The notes: generated by a model not told the origin, from the sequence alone. A stretch of DNA of 8,449 bases from Bacteroidales bacterium (GCA_017538685.1 JAFYIK010000005.1:1-8449), one strand, 5' to 3'; numbered from the stretch's first letter, positions 1-7,395 are shown. Numbers and translations are program-made.

Positions 1-912
1 CTCCAGACGGGATCTGAGAAGCTTATAACGCAGGCGTTTTTCTTCCTTTGCAAAATGCACTTCACGGCTCTGAAGCGAGACATTGTCATAATCGAGCGCC
101 TCGCCGTCAGTCCAGGGGACGACGGTGAAGGTTAGAGATACGGGAGCGCCGGTGGCGGGAGCCTTTTCGAGAGTGAGTTCTGTCGAATAGGCTTTACCGG
201 ACTCGAAGGTGAAGGCGGGACTCTGCGTGAAGCGGTAAGTCTCGCCGCTTGCTGTGGTGACGGTCACGGTCGGGGCGACGGTCTGCGGCATAATGATAAC
301 CGCATAGCTGTTGGTCGCCAGGGTTGCCGCCTGGAAAGTAGTACGGTTATGCCCGAGTTCCAGCGTCTTTTCTTGAATGTCCAGCGTCGCCTCAAGTATT
401 ACCCCCTCCATCGTCACCTTCGAGATAGCCTCTCCGGTGGTGTTGTTAATGAGGATATTGATCCTGGAGAAGGGATGCTTGAGGGTGAAGTTCACCGGAG
501 ACCCCGGCGCGGCCTCTGTCGCCGCCACCATAAACACGTTATGTCGCACGAACGAGTAAGGCCAGCCCTCAGCCAGATTATACTTGAAAACAGGTCCGCC
601 CTTAACCGTGCCGTATTTCTGATAGACGGCTGCGAAGACCGTACTCTCCTTCTGGCCCGCATTCCAGTAGATGGCTTTGTCCAGGATGAGAGACGATCCG
701 TTGTAAGTTCCCAAAGCAGTCGCATCGATCGGCTCGCCGGCGAAGACCGTCAGGCGGTCACCGGCTTCGAGCGCGGTGTCTGTCGCCTTGGTCGCGAAGT
801 AAGGCTCCACGGCCACGCTGAACTTCACCGCACTGCCGTGCTTGGGGCCGTTGTCCTTATGACAGGCGACAACAGCCGCAAGCGCGATGATGCAAACTAA
901 GAACTTTTTCAT
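1..912 (-). CDS. Fimbrillin-like (Mfa-like) surface lipoprotein, 3' end outside window
   Basis: The frame is open from the ATG at 912 to the window edge (304 codons, no stop), so the C-terminus is missing. Residues 1-17 form a lipoprotein signal peptide (MKKF start, hydrophobic core, lipobox V14-V15-A16-C17), followed by HKDN. The body resembles fimbrillin/Mfa-like proteins and its two upstream paralogues: ATKA at 40-43, VFAGEPI at 55-61, KHPFSRINILINN at 145-157, an 'IIMP' strand at 206-209, and 'ESGKAYSTELTL' near 237-248 followed by 'FTVVPWTD'. After about residue 270 the sequence becomes charged (Lys/Arg/Glu-rich) and no glycan-binding module is visible before the edge. The ATG directly follows the TAA of the preceding gene with zero spacing, which implies translational coupling in the amylase operon. 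Family membership is from recognised motifs; a role in glycan capture is inferred only from context. Confidence 0.8.
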   Translation of the reverse strand, partial: MKKFLVCIIALAAVVACHKDNGPKHGSAVKFSVAVEPYFATKATDTALEAGDRLTVFAGEPIDATALGTYNGSSLILDKAIYWNAGQKESTVFAAVYQKYGTVKGGPVFKYNLAEGWPYSFVRHNVFMVAATEAAPGSPVNFTLKHPFSRINILINNTTGEAISKVTMEGVILEATLDIQEKTLELGHNRTTFQAATLATNSYAVIIMPQTVAPTVTVTTASGETYRFTQSPAFTFESGKAYSTELTLEKAPATGAPVSLTFTVVPWTDGEALDYDNVSLQSREVHFAKEEKRLRYKLLRSRLE

Positions 913-2235
913 TTAAAAGGGCCAGGCAGATTCTGCGTCATCAACTTTGAACCACACTTCACCGGCACCTTCAGATGCATCGGGATAATAATGCACGGTG
1001 CATTTCTTTCCGCTGGTGGCAGTGACTGCGATGTTGGCTGCAAGTCCGTCGGTGGATAGAACAACCTTCGTCCAACCGGTATCTTCTACGTTGTTTACCG
1101 TAGATCCCACACCCTGCCAAACGGGGCCTGTGGACTTATAGACCTTGAACTCGCCGTCACCGGTCATAGTAAGGACCTTCTTGAAAGAGTTCTCACCATA
1201 GCAGGTCATAGGCACACCTTCCTCCCAAGAGGAACCGAAGCCTTCGCCCTTGAGGAAAGGCCAGTTACCTTCATTTCCATCATAACCTGCCTGTGCGCCG
1301 ACGGTCGGTGCAGCGGCTGCGCTCCAATCGGTCACATCGAAGGTCGCGGTAAGGTTGCGGTTGGAAGTGACTGCGGTGTGGACGTTGCTATAGGTGATGG
1401 CAGCAGTGTAAGTCTTTCCTGCGAGGAAAGTCTGAGCTGCGCTGAGTGAATAGGTCGAGGTGCATCCGCCCCAGGTGGTAACCTTGATGGTAGGGTTGAT
1501 AGCAGCAGACTCAGGCATAATCACACTGTAGAAAGTCTTGACATTATCCACCGTTGATTCAAGAACCATCTCGCGAGGCGAGCCGGAAGCGATGGCATCT
1601 CCCGAAGGGGTAACAGCCGCAGTGGGATATGCGAGGGTACCGGTCTTGTGAACGCCATAAATCTCCACCTTCCTGATAGCATCGTCAGAGGTGTTGGTGA
1701 TGACATACCTCAGCATTGCGAAGGGGTGATGCAGGTTGAAGGTCACGGTGTTGGGATGCTCAACATCAGCGCCAGGGTGCTGGTCTACCACATCCACCAG
1801 GAAATCCTTTGCATAAGCCTCGGATTCGGCAGTAGCCTCGATTTCATAAGTCAGAGCGTGGGACTGATCGAAGTTGTCACGCGCTGTGACATTCTCATAA
1901 GGGTACATTGCGAAGAACTTGGTATCGGTGTCGGTACCCATCTGCTCAACACCCCACTTGATGGCGGTTCCGTTGAGAGTTCCGGCTGCTGCGGGTTCTG
2001 CGGTAGGCATAGTGGCAACTGTGTAATCGCAGTTGAGGGCGTTGATAGGAGCGCCGGCATAGATGGCCACGTGACCGGAGACTGCGAGAGCGGCCTTGGT
2101 CTCGAAAGAGTAGAAGTTGGTCACGCCGAATTTCACGACGCGGGCCTCATCGCTGACGGGGGTCTTAACCTCAGTCTTGTTGCAGGCTGCAAGCACTGCG
2201 GCCGCAGCGAGGATTGCTACAAATAACTTTTTCAT
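913..2235 (-). CDS. Fimbrillin-like lipoprotein with C-terminal SusE/F-like module
   Basis: 440 residues. The lipoprotein signal has lipobox L15-A16-A17-C18, followed by NKTEVK. Residues ~30-305 are fimbrillin/Mfa-like: FETKA at 45-49, VAIYAGAPIN at 56-65, FAMYPY at 108-113, HHPFAMLRYVITN at 169-181, VIMPESAAINP at 238-248, 'FLAGKTYTAAITY' at 270-282 and FDVTDW at 299-304. Residues ~323-440 form a separate domain containing EFKVYKS (362-368) and W373, which resembles the core strand of SusE/SusF starch-binding modules and the same strand in the amylase. The protein is therefore probably outer-membrane anchored and glycan-binding. It lies 15 bp after the 434-residue paralogue and its TAA abuts the next ATG. 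The N-terminal family assignment is fairly firm. The C-terminal assignment rests on motif resemblance and could instead be an unrelated beta-sandwich; the ligand is inferred. Confidence 0.85.
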   Translation of the reverse strand: MKKLFVAILAAAAVLAACNKTEVKTPVSDEARVVKFGVTNFYSFETKAALAVSGHVAIYAGAPINALNCDYTVATMPTAEPAAAGTLNGTAIKWGVEQMGTDTDTKFFAMYPYENVTARDNFDQSHALTYEIEATAESEAYAKDFLVDVVDQHPGADVEHPNTVTFNLHHPFAMLRYVITNTSDDAIRKVEIYGVHKTGTLAYPTAAVTPSGDAIASGSPREMVLESTVDNVKTFYSVIMPESAAINPTIKVTTWGGCTSTYSLSAAQTFLAGKTYTAAITYSNVHTAVTSNRNLTATFDVTDWSAAAAPTVGAQAGYDGNEGNWPFLKGEGFGSSWEEGVPMTCYGENSFKKVLTMTGDGEFKVYKSTGPVWQGVGSTVNNVEDTGWTKVVLSTDGLAANIAVTATSGKKCTVHYYPDASEGAGEVWFKVDDAESAWPF

Positions 2236-2250
2236 ATTGATTGATATTAA

Positions 2251-3555
2251 CTATTCGAATTTGTAGATATGGAAATCGTGTGTGTCTGTGTAGAAGTGGA
2301 TCCTGTACTTGCCGGGAGTGTCGATACGGATATTGCTTCCGCTCTGCGTCAGACCCTGGACAAGCTTGCCCTCGGCAGGAATATCCTCCGCCAAAATGAG
2401 CAGATCGACGCCCCAGGAATCGCTCCAGTCGGTGGCATCGGCGGCATAACGGATCTTCAGGCCGTGATCGATATCGACCTCCTCTGTGGCGTAGTAGAAA
2501 TCAACCTCCCAAATGGTCGTGCCGATGCACTTGAACGGGATGTGCTTCTGCCACTCGCCGTCGGAGGTGCCGCCCACTTCGTCGATGTTACCTTCCAGAT
2601 ACCACCATTTTTCAGCGTCGGCGACCACTCCGCCGGTCATAGAGCCGGCATTAACGTTCTCCCAGTCGGTGACAGTGAAGGTGCCAAGCACAGTGCGGTC
2701 GGACTGCTCAACCACGTGGCTGCCGTCAAGAGTGATGGAGGCCGTGTAGACCTTGCCGGCTGCGAGCGGCACGCCCGCGGTCAGCGCGAAATTGTACTTC
2801 GCGCCCGAAACCATCTCCACGGTCACGGCAGGATTGACGGCCGATGCCTCAGGGGGCACCACCATCATATATTGTGAGTTCGCGACAACTTCTTTGATGG
2901 CGAAAGGAGCACCGGAGGAGATCGGGTCTCCGGTAGCGACTACTGCGCCGGAGGTGAACACAATCTTACCGGTGGGATGCACACCGCTGACCTTCACGGC
3001 CGCGACATAGTCGTCAGTCTGGTTGTCGATGTTGTAGACCAGCTTCGCGAAGGGGTGCGAGAATGTAAGGGCAACCTTTGCGGGAGTTTCACCCGTGCCG
3101 GGAGCCTGAGATGCAGATGCAGTCAGGATCTCATCCAAAGTAGCCATATCATCAGCGTTGTGAAGCGTAAAACCAATGTACTTGTCCGACTCGGTCTCCC
3201 CTGACAGATCAAGACCCGGAATATAAGGATAGATTCCAAGGAACTTGGTCGCCTGAGTGGTCTGACCCACACCCCAAAGCAGGGAGTTGGTCTCCACGGG
3301 GGCCAGGGTTCCGGCGTTCGCGCCTGTCATCGTCACATTGAACGCGACGTTTTCTTTGTTAATCGGCTCTCCGGCGTAGATGCCGACTTTCTTGCCGCTT
3401 GCGATCGGGTCCGCCTTCGTTTCGAGGGAGTAGATGTTCTCCACACTGAAGGACACAGGCCTGGAGGTGTCACCCACATAGGGTTTCATCTCGTCCTTTT
3501 TCTGGCAGGATGCCAGAGCGGCGATTGCCGCAAGGGCCAAAAAGAATTTTTTCAT
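2251..3555 (-). CDS. Fimbrillin-like lipoprotein with C-terminal SusE/F-like starch-binding-type module
   Basis: 434 residues. The signal peptide ends in lipobox L14-A15-S16-C17, followed by QKKDE; K20-D21-E22 fits the K-(D/E)2 type of Bacteroidota surface-export signal. Residues ~33-300 are fimbrillin/Mfa-like: LETKA at 45-49, VGIYAGEPIN at 57-66, FLGIYPY at 105-111, SHPFAKLVYNIDN at 166-178, VVPPEASAVNP at 232-242, 'PLAAGKVYTASITL' at 263-276 and FTVTDW at 293-298. Residues ~316-434 form a second domain, beginning WWYLEGN (317-323), with GLKIRY (365-370), W377, W381 and a final 'GKYRIHFYTDTHDFHIYKF' strand pair, as in SusE/SusF-type modules. The gene starts 22 bp after the amylase stop and so is co-transcribed with it. 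The likely role is to hold alpha-glucan at the surface for the amylase; that is inferred from module and context. Confidence 0.87.
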   Translation of the reverse strand: MKKFFLALAAIAALASCQKKDEMKPYVGDTSRPVSFSVENIYSLETKADPIASGKKVGIYAGEPINKENVAFNVTMTGANAGTLAPVETNSLLWGVGQTTQATKFLGIYPYIPGLDLSGETESDKYIGFTLHNADDMATLDEILTASASQAPGTGETPAKVALTFSHPFAKLVYNIDNQTDDYVAAVKVSGVHPTGKIVFTSGAVVATGDPISSGAPFAIKEVVANSQYMMVVPPEASAVNPAVTVEMVSGAKYNFALTAGVPLAAGKVYTASITLDGSHVVEQSDRTVLGTFTVTDWENVNAGSMTGGVVADAEKWWYLEGNIDEVGGTSDGEWQKHIPFKCIGTTIWEVDFYYATEEVDIDHGLKIRYAADATDWSDSWGVDLLILAEDIPAEGKLVQGLTQSGSNIRIDTPGKYRIHFYTDTHDFHIYKFE

Positions 3556-3577
3556 ATTAGCTATAATTGTTTGATTA

Positions 3578-6500
3578 TTAATTCAATGCAAAGACCACCG
3601 AACTGTAGGGCGGGAGGGTGACGATGTTGCCGTCCGGGTTGGCGGTGACGGTCACGCGACCGTTGGCGACGAGGATGGTCTCCGTCGTGGCGTTCTCGCC
3701 CGGCCAGCGCTGGACGTTCTGCGTGTAGCTGGAGAAGTTGTGCAGCACGAGCGCTACCTTGCCGTTGTCCACGCATTCGTGCATATACCAGCCGGCCACC
3801 TTGCCGTCGAAGCCGCCCATCGTGCGCTCGTCGGGCTCAGGCCAGCCGTCGGCCAGCGCGCGGTTGATGTTGCGGGCATAGCCGAAATGGCGGTAGAGCA
3901 TCAGCAGGGAGGTCTCGTCCGCCGACTGCGCCTCAACGCTGATCGAAGGCTTGAGCATATCCCAGTCCACCTTGTTCGAAACGCCCCTGACGGCTGCGCT
4001 TGACTTGGATTCGGTCCACAGAATCGGCGTGCGGACATATTCGTCGCCGCCGGACTTGGTGCCCCAGTAGCCGAGCTCCTCGCCCTGGTAGATGAACGGA
4101 CGGCCGGGCGAAGTCAGCAGCACTGCCGCCGCCAGACGGATTTTCGGCTTGTAGTTGCCCAGCGAGGAGGCCGTACGGTCTTCGTCGTGGTTTGCAAGCT
4201 TCGGGGTCGCAATCGCGTTCCCGCGCACTCCCTTATGGCCATCCCAACGGTACTTAAGCGAGCCGGGGAAGTTCTGGCCATAGCCTGCGTTGTAGATCGT
4301 CTCTCCGTTGAGGCATTTGCACAGATCCCACCAGAACTGGAACTCGAAGAGGGCGGGCAGACCGGCGTAGAACGGCGTGCACTGGCCGTCGCCGCTGAGC
4401 ACCTCTCCCACCATAAAGATGTTCTCGTCGTCCACTCCGGTGAGGTCGGCGCGCGCGGAAGCGTTGGCTTTGTAGATAGCGTTCGCCGCTTCGTAGAACT
4501 TGTTCCAGAAGATAACGTTCTCCGGGCCGTTTTCGTCGGCATAGATGTGCTTCACGGCATCCAGACGGAATCCGTCCACACCCATCTTCAGCCATTTCTC
4601 GACTCCGACCATAATGGCCTTGAAGGCCTTGGAGTTCTGGCAGTCAGATGCTGCGCCGTAGTTGAAGTCCACGAACGAGCCCGTGCCGAACTCGGAGTAG
4701 TAGTAGTAAATCTCTCCGCCGGGCATCACGATAGTCTGAACCTTGTCCGGATTGTCGTCGGAGTAGAGGATATGCGGCTCGCCAAGTTTCATCTGGTCGC
4801 CGGATTTGTTGAAGCCCCACTTGGTCTTGTCGGTCCACTTATCCTGGTTGGTAGTGCGGACCAGGCAGCCCCAGGAGCTGTTGTAATCGAGAATGAGCGT
4901 GTATTTGTCCTTCCCGTCGTCCACGAACTGAGAGTAACGGCCGTCGCCCCAGTAGAGGTAGCGGGCGGGGTTGTCGTGCGAACCGGATGTGGTCACTGCG
5001 GCCGAGGTCTCGGTGACGGTCATCTTAGGCGCGGAAGCGTTGGTCCAGTCGAGGTCCACTTTGTAGCGCTTCTGACCCTTGCCGCCGACGTTCACGGGGA
5101 ACCACTTATAGGTGTTGCAACCCCAGGAAGCAGGGACCTGCGCGATCTTGCCGGCCTTCACGTCCGCATCAGGATCCTTCGACAATGAGAAGTAGTCCCA
5201 GTAGGCGCTTTCCTTACCCTTGTTGAGCACGTCGAGGAACCATTTGCTCTGATCTCCGGCGTGGTTCATCACGTAGTCCATATAGATGCGGATATTGTGT
5301 TTGTGCGCCTCCTTGATGAGGTTCTGGAAATCCGCCTCGGTGCCGTAATGGCTGTTGACCGTCTCGTAGTCGGTGACATCGTAGCCGTGGTAACTCTGCG
5401 CAGGCTGCACAGGGCTGAGCCAGAGGGCGGTGACGCCGAGCTGGTCGAAGTAATCCAGGCTCTGGGTCAGGCCGTTGAAGTCGCCCCAGCCGTCGCCGTT
5501 GGAGTCCTTGAAGCTGAAGACATTCACCTGATATGTCAGGCCGGAGAGTTTGTCAGCCGGAGAGATGGTGCTGCTGTATTCGCCCGCGAGATAATTGTCG
5601 GGCTTGCCGTCGTTTTCGTGGGTCCACGAAGCTCCGGCGGTAAGCACATACGCGATCTTGTTCTCCACCGAGAGGTAAATGTCGTACACCCCGTCTGCGG
5701 ACACGCTCATATTGCCCGCGCCGGCAGCGAGGCTGATCTTGGTATCAAGCGCTACATTGGTCGCGCCCGTTTCACTGTACTCGCCGCATCCGAGGTTCAC
5801 GTCCCAGCCGCGGTTCTGACGGAACTTGAACTGCTCGCCGGCAGCTATGCTGACCTCGCGCGCGATCTCCCAGTAACCCTCAGTGTTCATCGGGAAGTCG
5901 TAGTCCCAGTTAGTGCCGCCGAGCGTGCCTATGATGGTCCAGCTGCTGGAGCCGAACTTCATCTCGTCGGGCTCGATGCCCTTGCCGCTGACGCCCGGTG
6001 CGGACGGATCCTCCACCTGCGTGACGGTTGTTCCGTCCCAGGTGAAGTAGAGCGTATTCATAATGGTGAGGCCGCTCCACAGAGGTTCGGTTTCGTTCTG
6101 TGCGGGATGCTGCACTGCGCCGTTGTTGTTCAGGATAAGGTTGACGTTGCCCACGCCGTTGAAGCCGGAGGCCTCCCAGTAGGTCCAGGTGTATTCGCCG
6201 ATCTGCTTGGTGCCGGAGGCATAGGTGCCGGGCCAGCCGCCGTAGGGCTGAAGCTCGCCCGAACCGACATAGGCATACATATACGGCTTGGTCCAGCTCG
6301 AATTGTTCAGCACGTAGATGCGCACGTTCTCGCTCGTCTGCGCGGAGGGAACGGCGTCGCCGTGGGAGAAGGTCGCTCCCGCTTCCTCCACATACAGGAG
6401 GCTGTAGGTCGGGTGCAGATAGAGGTCGTAGGTGCCCGCAGCGAGCTTGATGTTTCCGCCGTTTTCGGCAAGGGAGTACCTTACGTCCACGGCCGGCATA

Positions 6501-7153
6501 CCCGCGCCCGCGCCGAGGTTGACCGCCCAATCGGCGCCCTGGCGGAACTTGAATTCCTCGCCCGTGCCGACGGTGATGTCGAATGCCGCGACCCAGCCGT
6601 ACTCAGGCTCGGCCAGCATCGCGATGTCCTTGCTCCACGTGTCGCCGCCCAGCGAGCCGATCACGCTCCAGGTGGTCTCGCCCGCGAAGTTCGCCTTCGG
6701 GATCACGACGGAGGAGTTGTCCTCCTCGGGAACGGTCGGGTCAGTGGGATCCGTAGGGTCTACCGGGTCCGGATCTTCCTTGCCCGACGGGGCCTGCACC
6801 ACTATCACCTGCGTGCTGGCTCCCGACTGGCCCTTGATGCCGAAGTAGATCGAGGCCGCGCGGTTCGCGTTCTTGATGTTCGGGGCCACGGCCACGGTGA
6901 GCGTGGCGTCACCCTCGCCTTCGGCGGGGTCGAGCGTGATCCAGTTAACTCGAAGGTCGCTGAACCACTCGCTGTTCGCCGTGAGCGCTATCTGGGTTGT
7001 GTCGCCGTCTCCGGCGATTTTGAGTGTGTCTACGGACGCTGAAATGGAATAAATCTTAGGCGTCTGCTCCCGCTTGCAGGAAGGTATTGCAAATAAGACT
7101 GCCGCAAAGGCTACGATCGCCACGAGGGCGATGGATCTTGTTTTACTGGTCAT
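3578..7153 (-). CDS. SusG-like multi-modular GH13 alpha-amylase, surface lipoprotein
   Basis: 1191 residues, predicted to cut alpha-1,4-glucan (starch, glycogen, maltodextrin) at the cell surface. Order: signal peptide with lipobox I23-P24-S25-C26; BACON domain ~33-121; Asp-Pro-rich linker 127-146; SusE/F-like module ~158-257; CBM26-like module ~276-383 (WPG at 307-309, Trp/Tyr-rich); second SusE/F-like module ~402-505; GH13 barrel from ~538; C-terminal beta domain ~1100-1191. GH13 signatures are a calcium-loop motif D550-SNGDGWGD, DYVMNH (626-631), GFRLDAVKH (861-869, nucleophile D865), VGEV with acid/base E917, and NHD with D990, so the catalytic triad is intact. D626 to D865 spans 239 residues, leaving room for a CBM58-like insert (~690-815) as in SusG. 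It is far longer than SusG (about 690 residues). A start at 7219 is open in frame but lies inside the promoter and would bury the signal peptide. Hydrolase class is firm; exact specificity is not. Confidence 0.95.
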   Translation of the reverse strand: MTSKTRSIALVAIVAFAAVLFAIPSCKREQTPKIYSISASVDTLKIAGDGDTTQIALTANSEWFSDLRVNWITLDPAEGEGDATLTVAVAPNIKNANRAASIYFGIKGQSGASTQVIVVQAPSGKEDPDPVDPTDPTDPTVPEEDNSSVVIPKANFAGETTWSVIGSLGGDTWSKDIAMLAEPEYGWVAAFDITVGTGEEFKFRQGADWAVNLGAGAGMPAVDVRYSLAENGGNIKLAAGTYDLYLHPTYSLLYVEEAGATFSHGDAVPSAQTSENVRIYVLNNSSWTKPYMYAYVGSGELQPYGGWPGTYASGTKQIGEYTWTYWEASGFNGVGNVNLILNNNGAVQHPAQNETEPLWSGLTIMNTLYFTWDGTTVTQVEDPSAPGVSGKGIEPDEMKFGSSSWTIIGTLGGTNWDYDFPMNTEGYWEIAREVSIAAGEQFKFRQNRGWDVNLGCGEYSETGATNVALDTKISLAAGAGNMSVSADGVYDIYLSVENKIAYVLTAGASWTHENDGKPDNYLAGEYSSTISPADKLSGLTYQVNVFSFKDSNGDGWGDFNGLTQSLDYFDQLGVTALWLSPVQPAQSYHGYDVTDYETVNSHYGTEADFQNLIKEAHKHNIRIYMDYVMNHAGDQSKWFLDVLNKGKESAYWDYFSLSKDPDADVKAGKIAQVPASWGCNTYKWFPVNVGGKGQKRYKVDLDWTNASAPKMTVTETSAAVTTSGSHDNPARYLYWGDGRYSQFVDDGKDKYTLILDYNSSWGCLVRTTNQDKWTDKTKWGFNKSGDQMKLGEPHILYSDDNPDKVQTIVMPGGEIYYYYSEFGTGSFVDFNYGAASDCQNSKAFKAIMVGVEKWLKMGVDGFRLDAVKHIYADENGPENVIFWNKFYEAANAIYKANASARADLTGVDDENIFMVGEVLSGDGQCTPFYAGLPALFEFQFWWDLCKCLNGETIYNAGYGQNFPGSLKYRWDGHKGVRGNAIATPKLANHDEDRTASSLGNYKPKIRLAAAVLLTSPGRPFIYQGEELGYWGTKSGGDEYVRTPILWTESKSSAAVRGVSNKVDWDMLKPSISVEAQSADETSLLMLYRHFGYARNINRALADGWPEPDERTMGGFDGKVAGWYMHECVDNGKVALVLHNFSSYTQNVQRWPGENATTETILVANGRVTVTANPDGNIVTLPPYSSVVFALN

Positions 7154-7174
7154 CTTTTTAGTGTCTTCGCCCAC

Positions 7175-7195
7175 GCGTACGGGCACGCCCCGCGC
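7175..7195 (-). other. GC-rich hairpin in the amylase leader
   Basis: The short leader between the predicted transcription start (~7200) and the ATG at 7153 can fold. CGGG (7180-7183) pairs with CCCG (7189-7192) around a 5-nt loop, and GCG (7175-7177) pairs with CGC (7193-7195) across a 2-nt bulge (7178-7179). It ends about 21 nt before the start codon, and the remaining stretch next to the ATG is A-rich. It could stabilise the 5' end or be incidental. Confidence 0.3.
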
Positions 7196-7206
7196 GAGGG
7201 TAACTG

Positions 7207-7237
7207 CAAAATTACTCATTATGCGCGGAAAAACAAA
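7207..7237 (-). promoter_or_regulatory. Bacteroides-type promoter of the amylase operon
   Basis: Read on the minus strand, TTTG (7237-7234) is followed after exactly 19 bp by TAATTTTG (7214-7207), a full match to the Bacteroidota -33 TTTG / -7 TAnnTTTG consensus. Transcription would begin near 7200, leaving a leader of about 47 nt before the ATG at 7153. The -7 box lies inside the first codons of the longer reading frame that starts at 7219, which argues against that start. Confidence 0.65.
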
Positions 7238-7312
7238 ATTGGAGTGTGGGGCGGGGCTGGAGGCAGTTTACACGTATTCCCAGGTGAGGCCGCCTTTGGG
7301 CTGCTGGGTGCG

Positions 7313-7395
7313 AGTGATGCCCGTCATCCACGGACACCTCTTTCAAAAACACCCCCTTTTCGCTAGTGATGTCCGTATTTTAGGGACATCTCTCG
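7313..7395. repeat. Pair of imperfect direct repeats, each with dyad character
   Basis: Copy 1 begins at 7313 (AGTGATGCCCGT) and copy 2 at 7365 (AGTGATGTCCGT), matching at 11 of 12 positions and 52 bp apart. Both continue about 7 bp later with GGACAyCTCT. Copy 2 contains a perfect 7-bp inverted repeat, GATGTCC (7368-7374) / GGACATC (7384-7390), with a 9-nt centre; copy 1 is degenerate. The pair sits between two divergent promoters, so operator sites for a dimeric regulator are possible. A decayed duplication is the alternative. Confidence 0.4.

Larger units (their letters stand above)
1..7200 (-). other. Predicted four-gene operon: amylase then three fimbrillin-like lipoproteins
   Basis: All four genes lie on the minus strand with gaps of 22, 15 and 0 bp. 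There is no recognisable terminator or internal TTTG / TAnnTTTG promoter in the gaps, which are short and A/T-rich. All four products have lipoprotein signal peptides. This supports one transcript from the promoter at 7207-7237 and a shared site of action at the outer membrane. The downstream end of the operon is outside the window. Confidence 0.75.

Noticed and set aside
1648..2226. Plus-strand open frames opposite the fimbrillin-like genes
   Set aside because: They overlap genes with lipoprotein signals and family motifs, and show no start context or domain of their own.
4187..5188. Second plus-strand open frame (333 codons) antisense to the GH13 barrel
   Set aside because: Same reason: its translation is a low-complexity Val/Gly/Arg/His-rich shadow of the amylase.
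6716..6775. Repeated GAC-CC-type codons as a nucleotide repeat or recombination hot spot
   Set aside because: They encode an Asp-Pro-Thr-rich linker between BACON and the next module, a common spacer in surface enzymes; the DNA repeat is imperfect and in frame.
5261..7042. Long plus-strand open frame (593 codons) antisense to the amylase
   Set aside because: It lies entirely opposite a gene with intact GH13 catalytic motifs and clear domains. GC-rich coding DNA often leaves the opposite strand open, and the predicted protein has no recognisable domain.
7268..7327. 19-codon minus-strand frame with a purine-rich AGAGGTG about 9 nt before its ATG
   Set aside because: Bacteroidota rarely rely on Shine-Dalgarno sites, no promoter was found above it, and it overlaps the direct repeats. 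It is too short to support without expression data.
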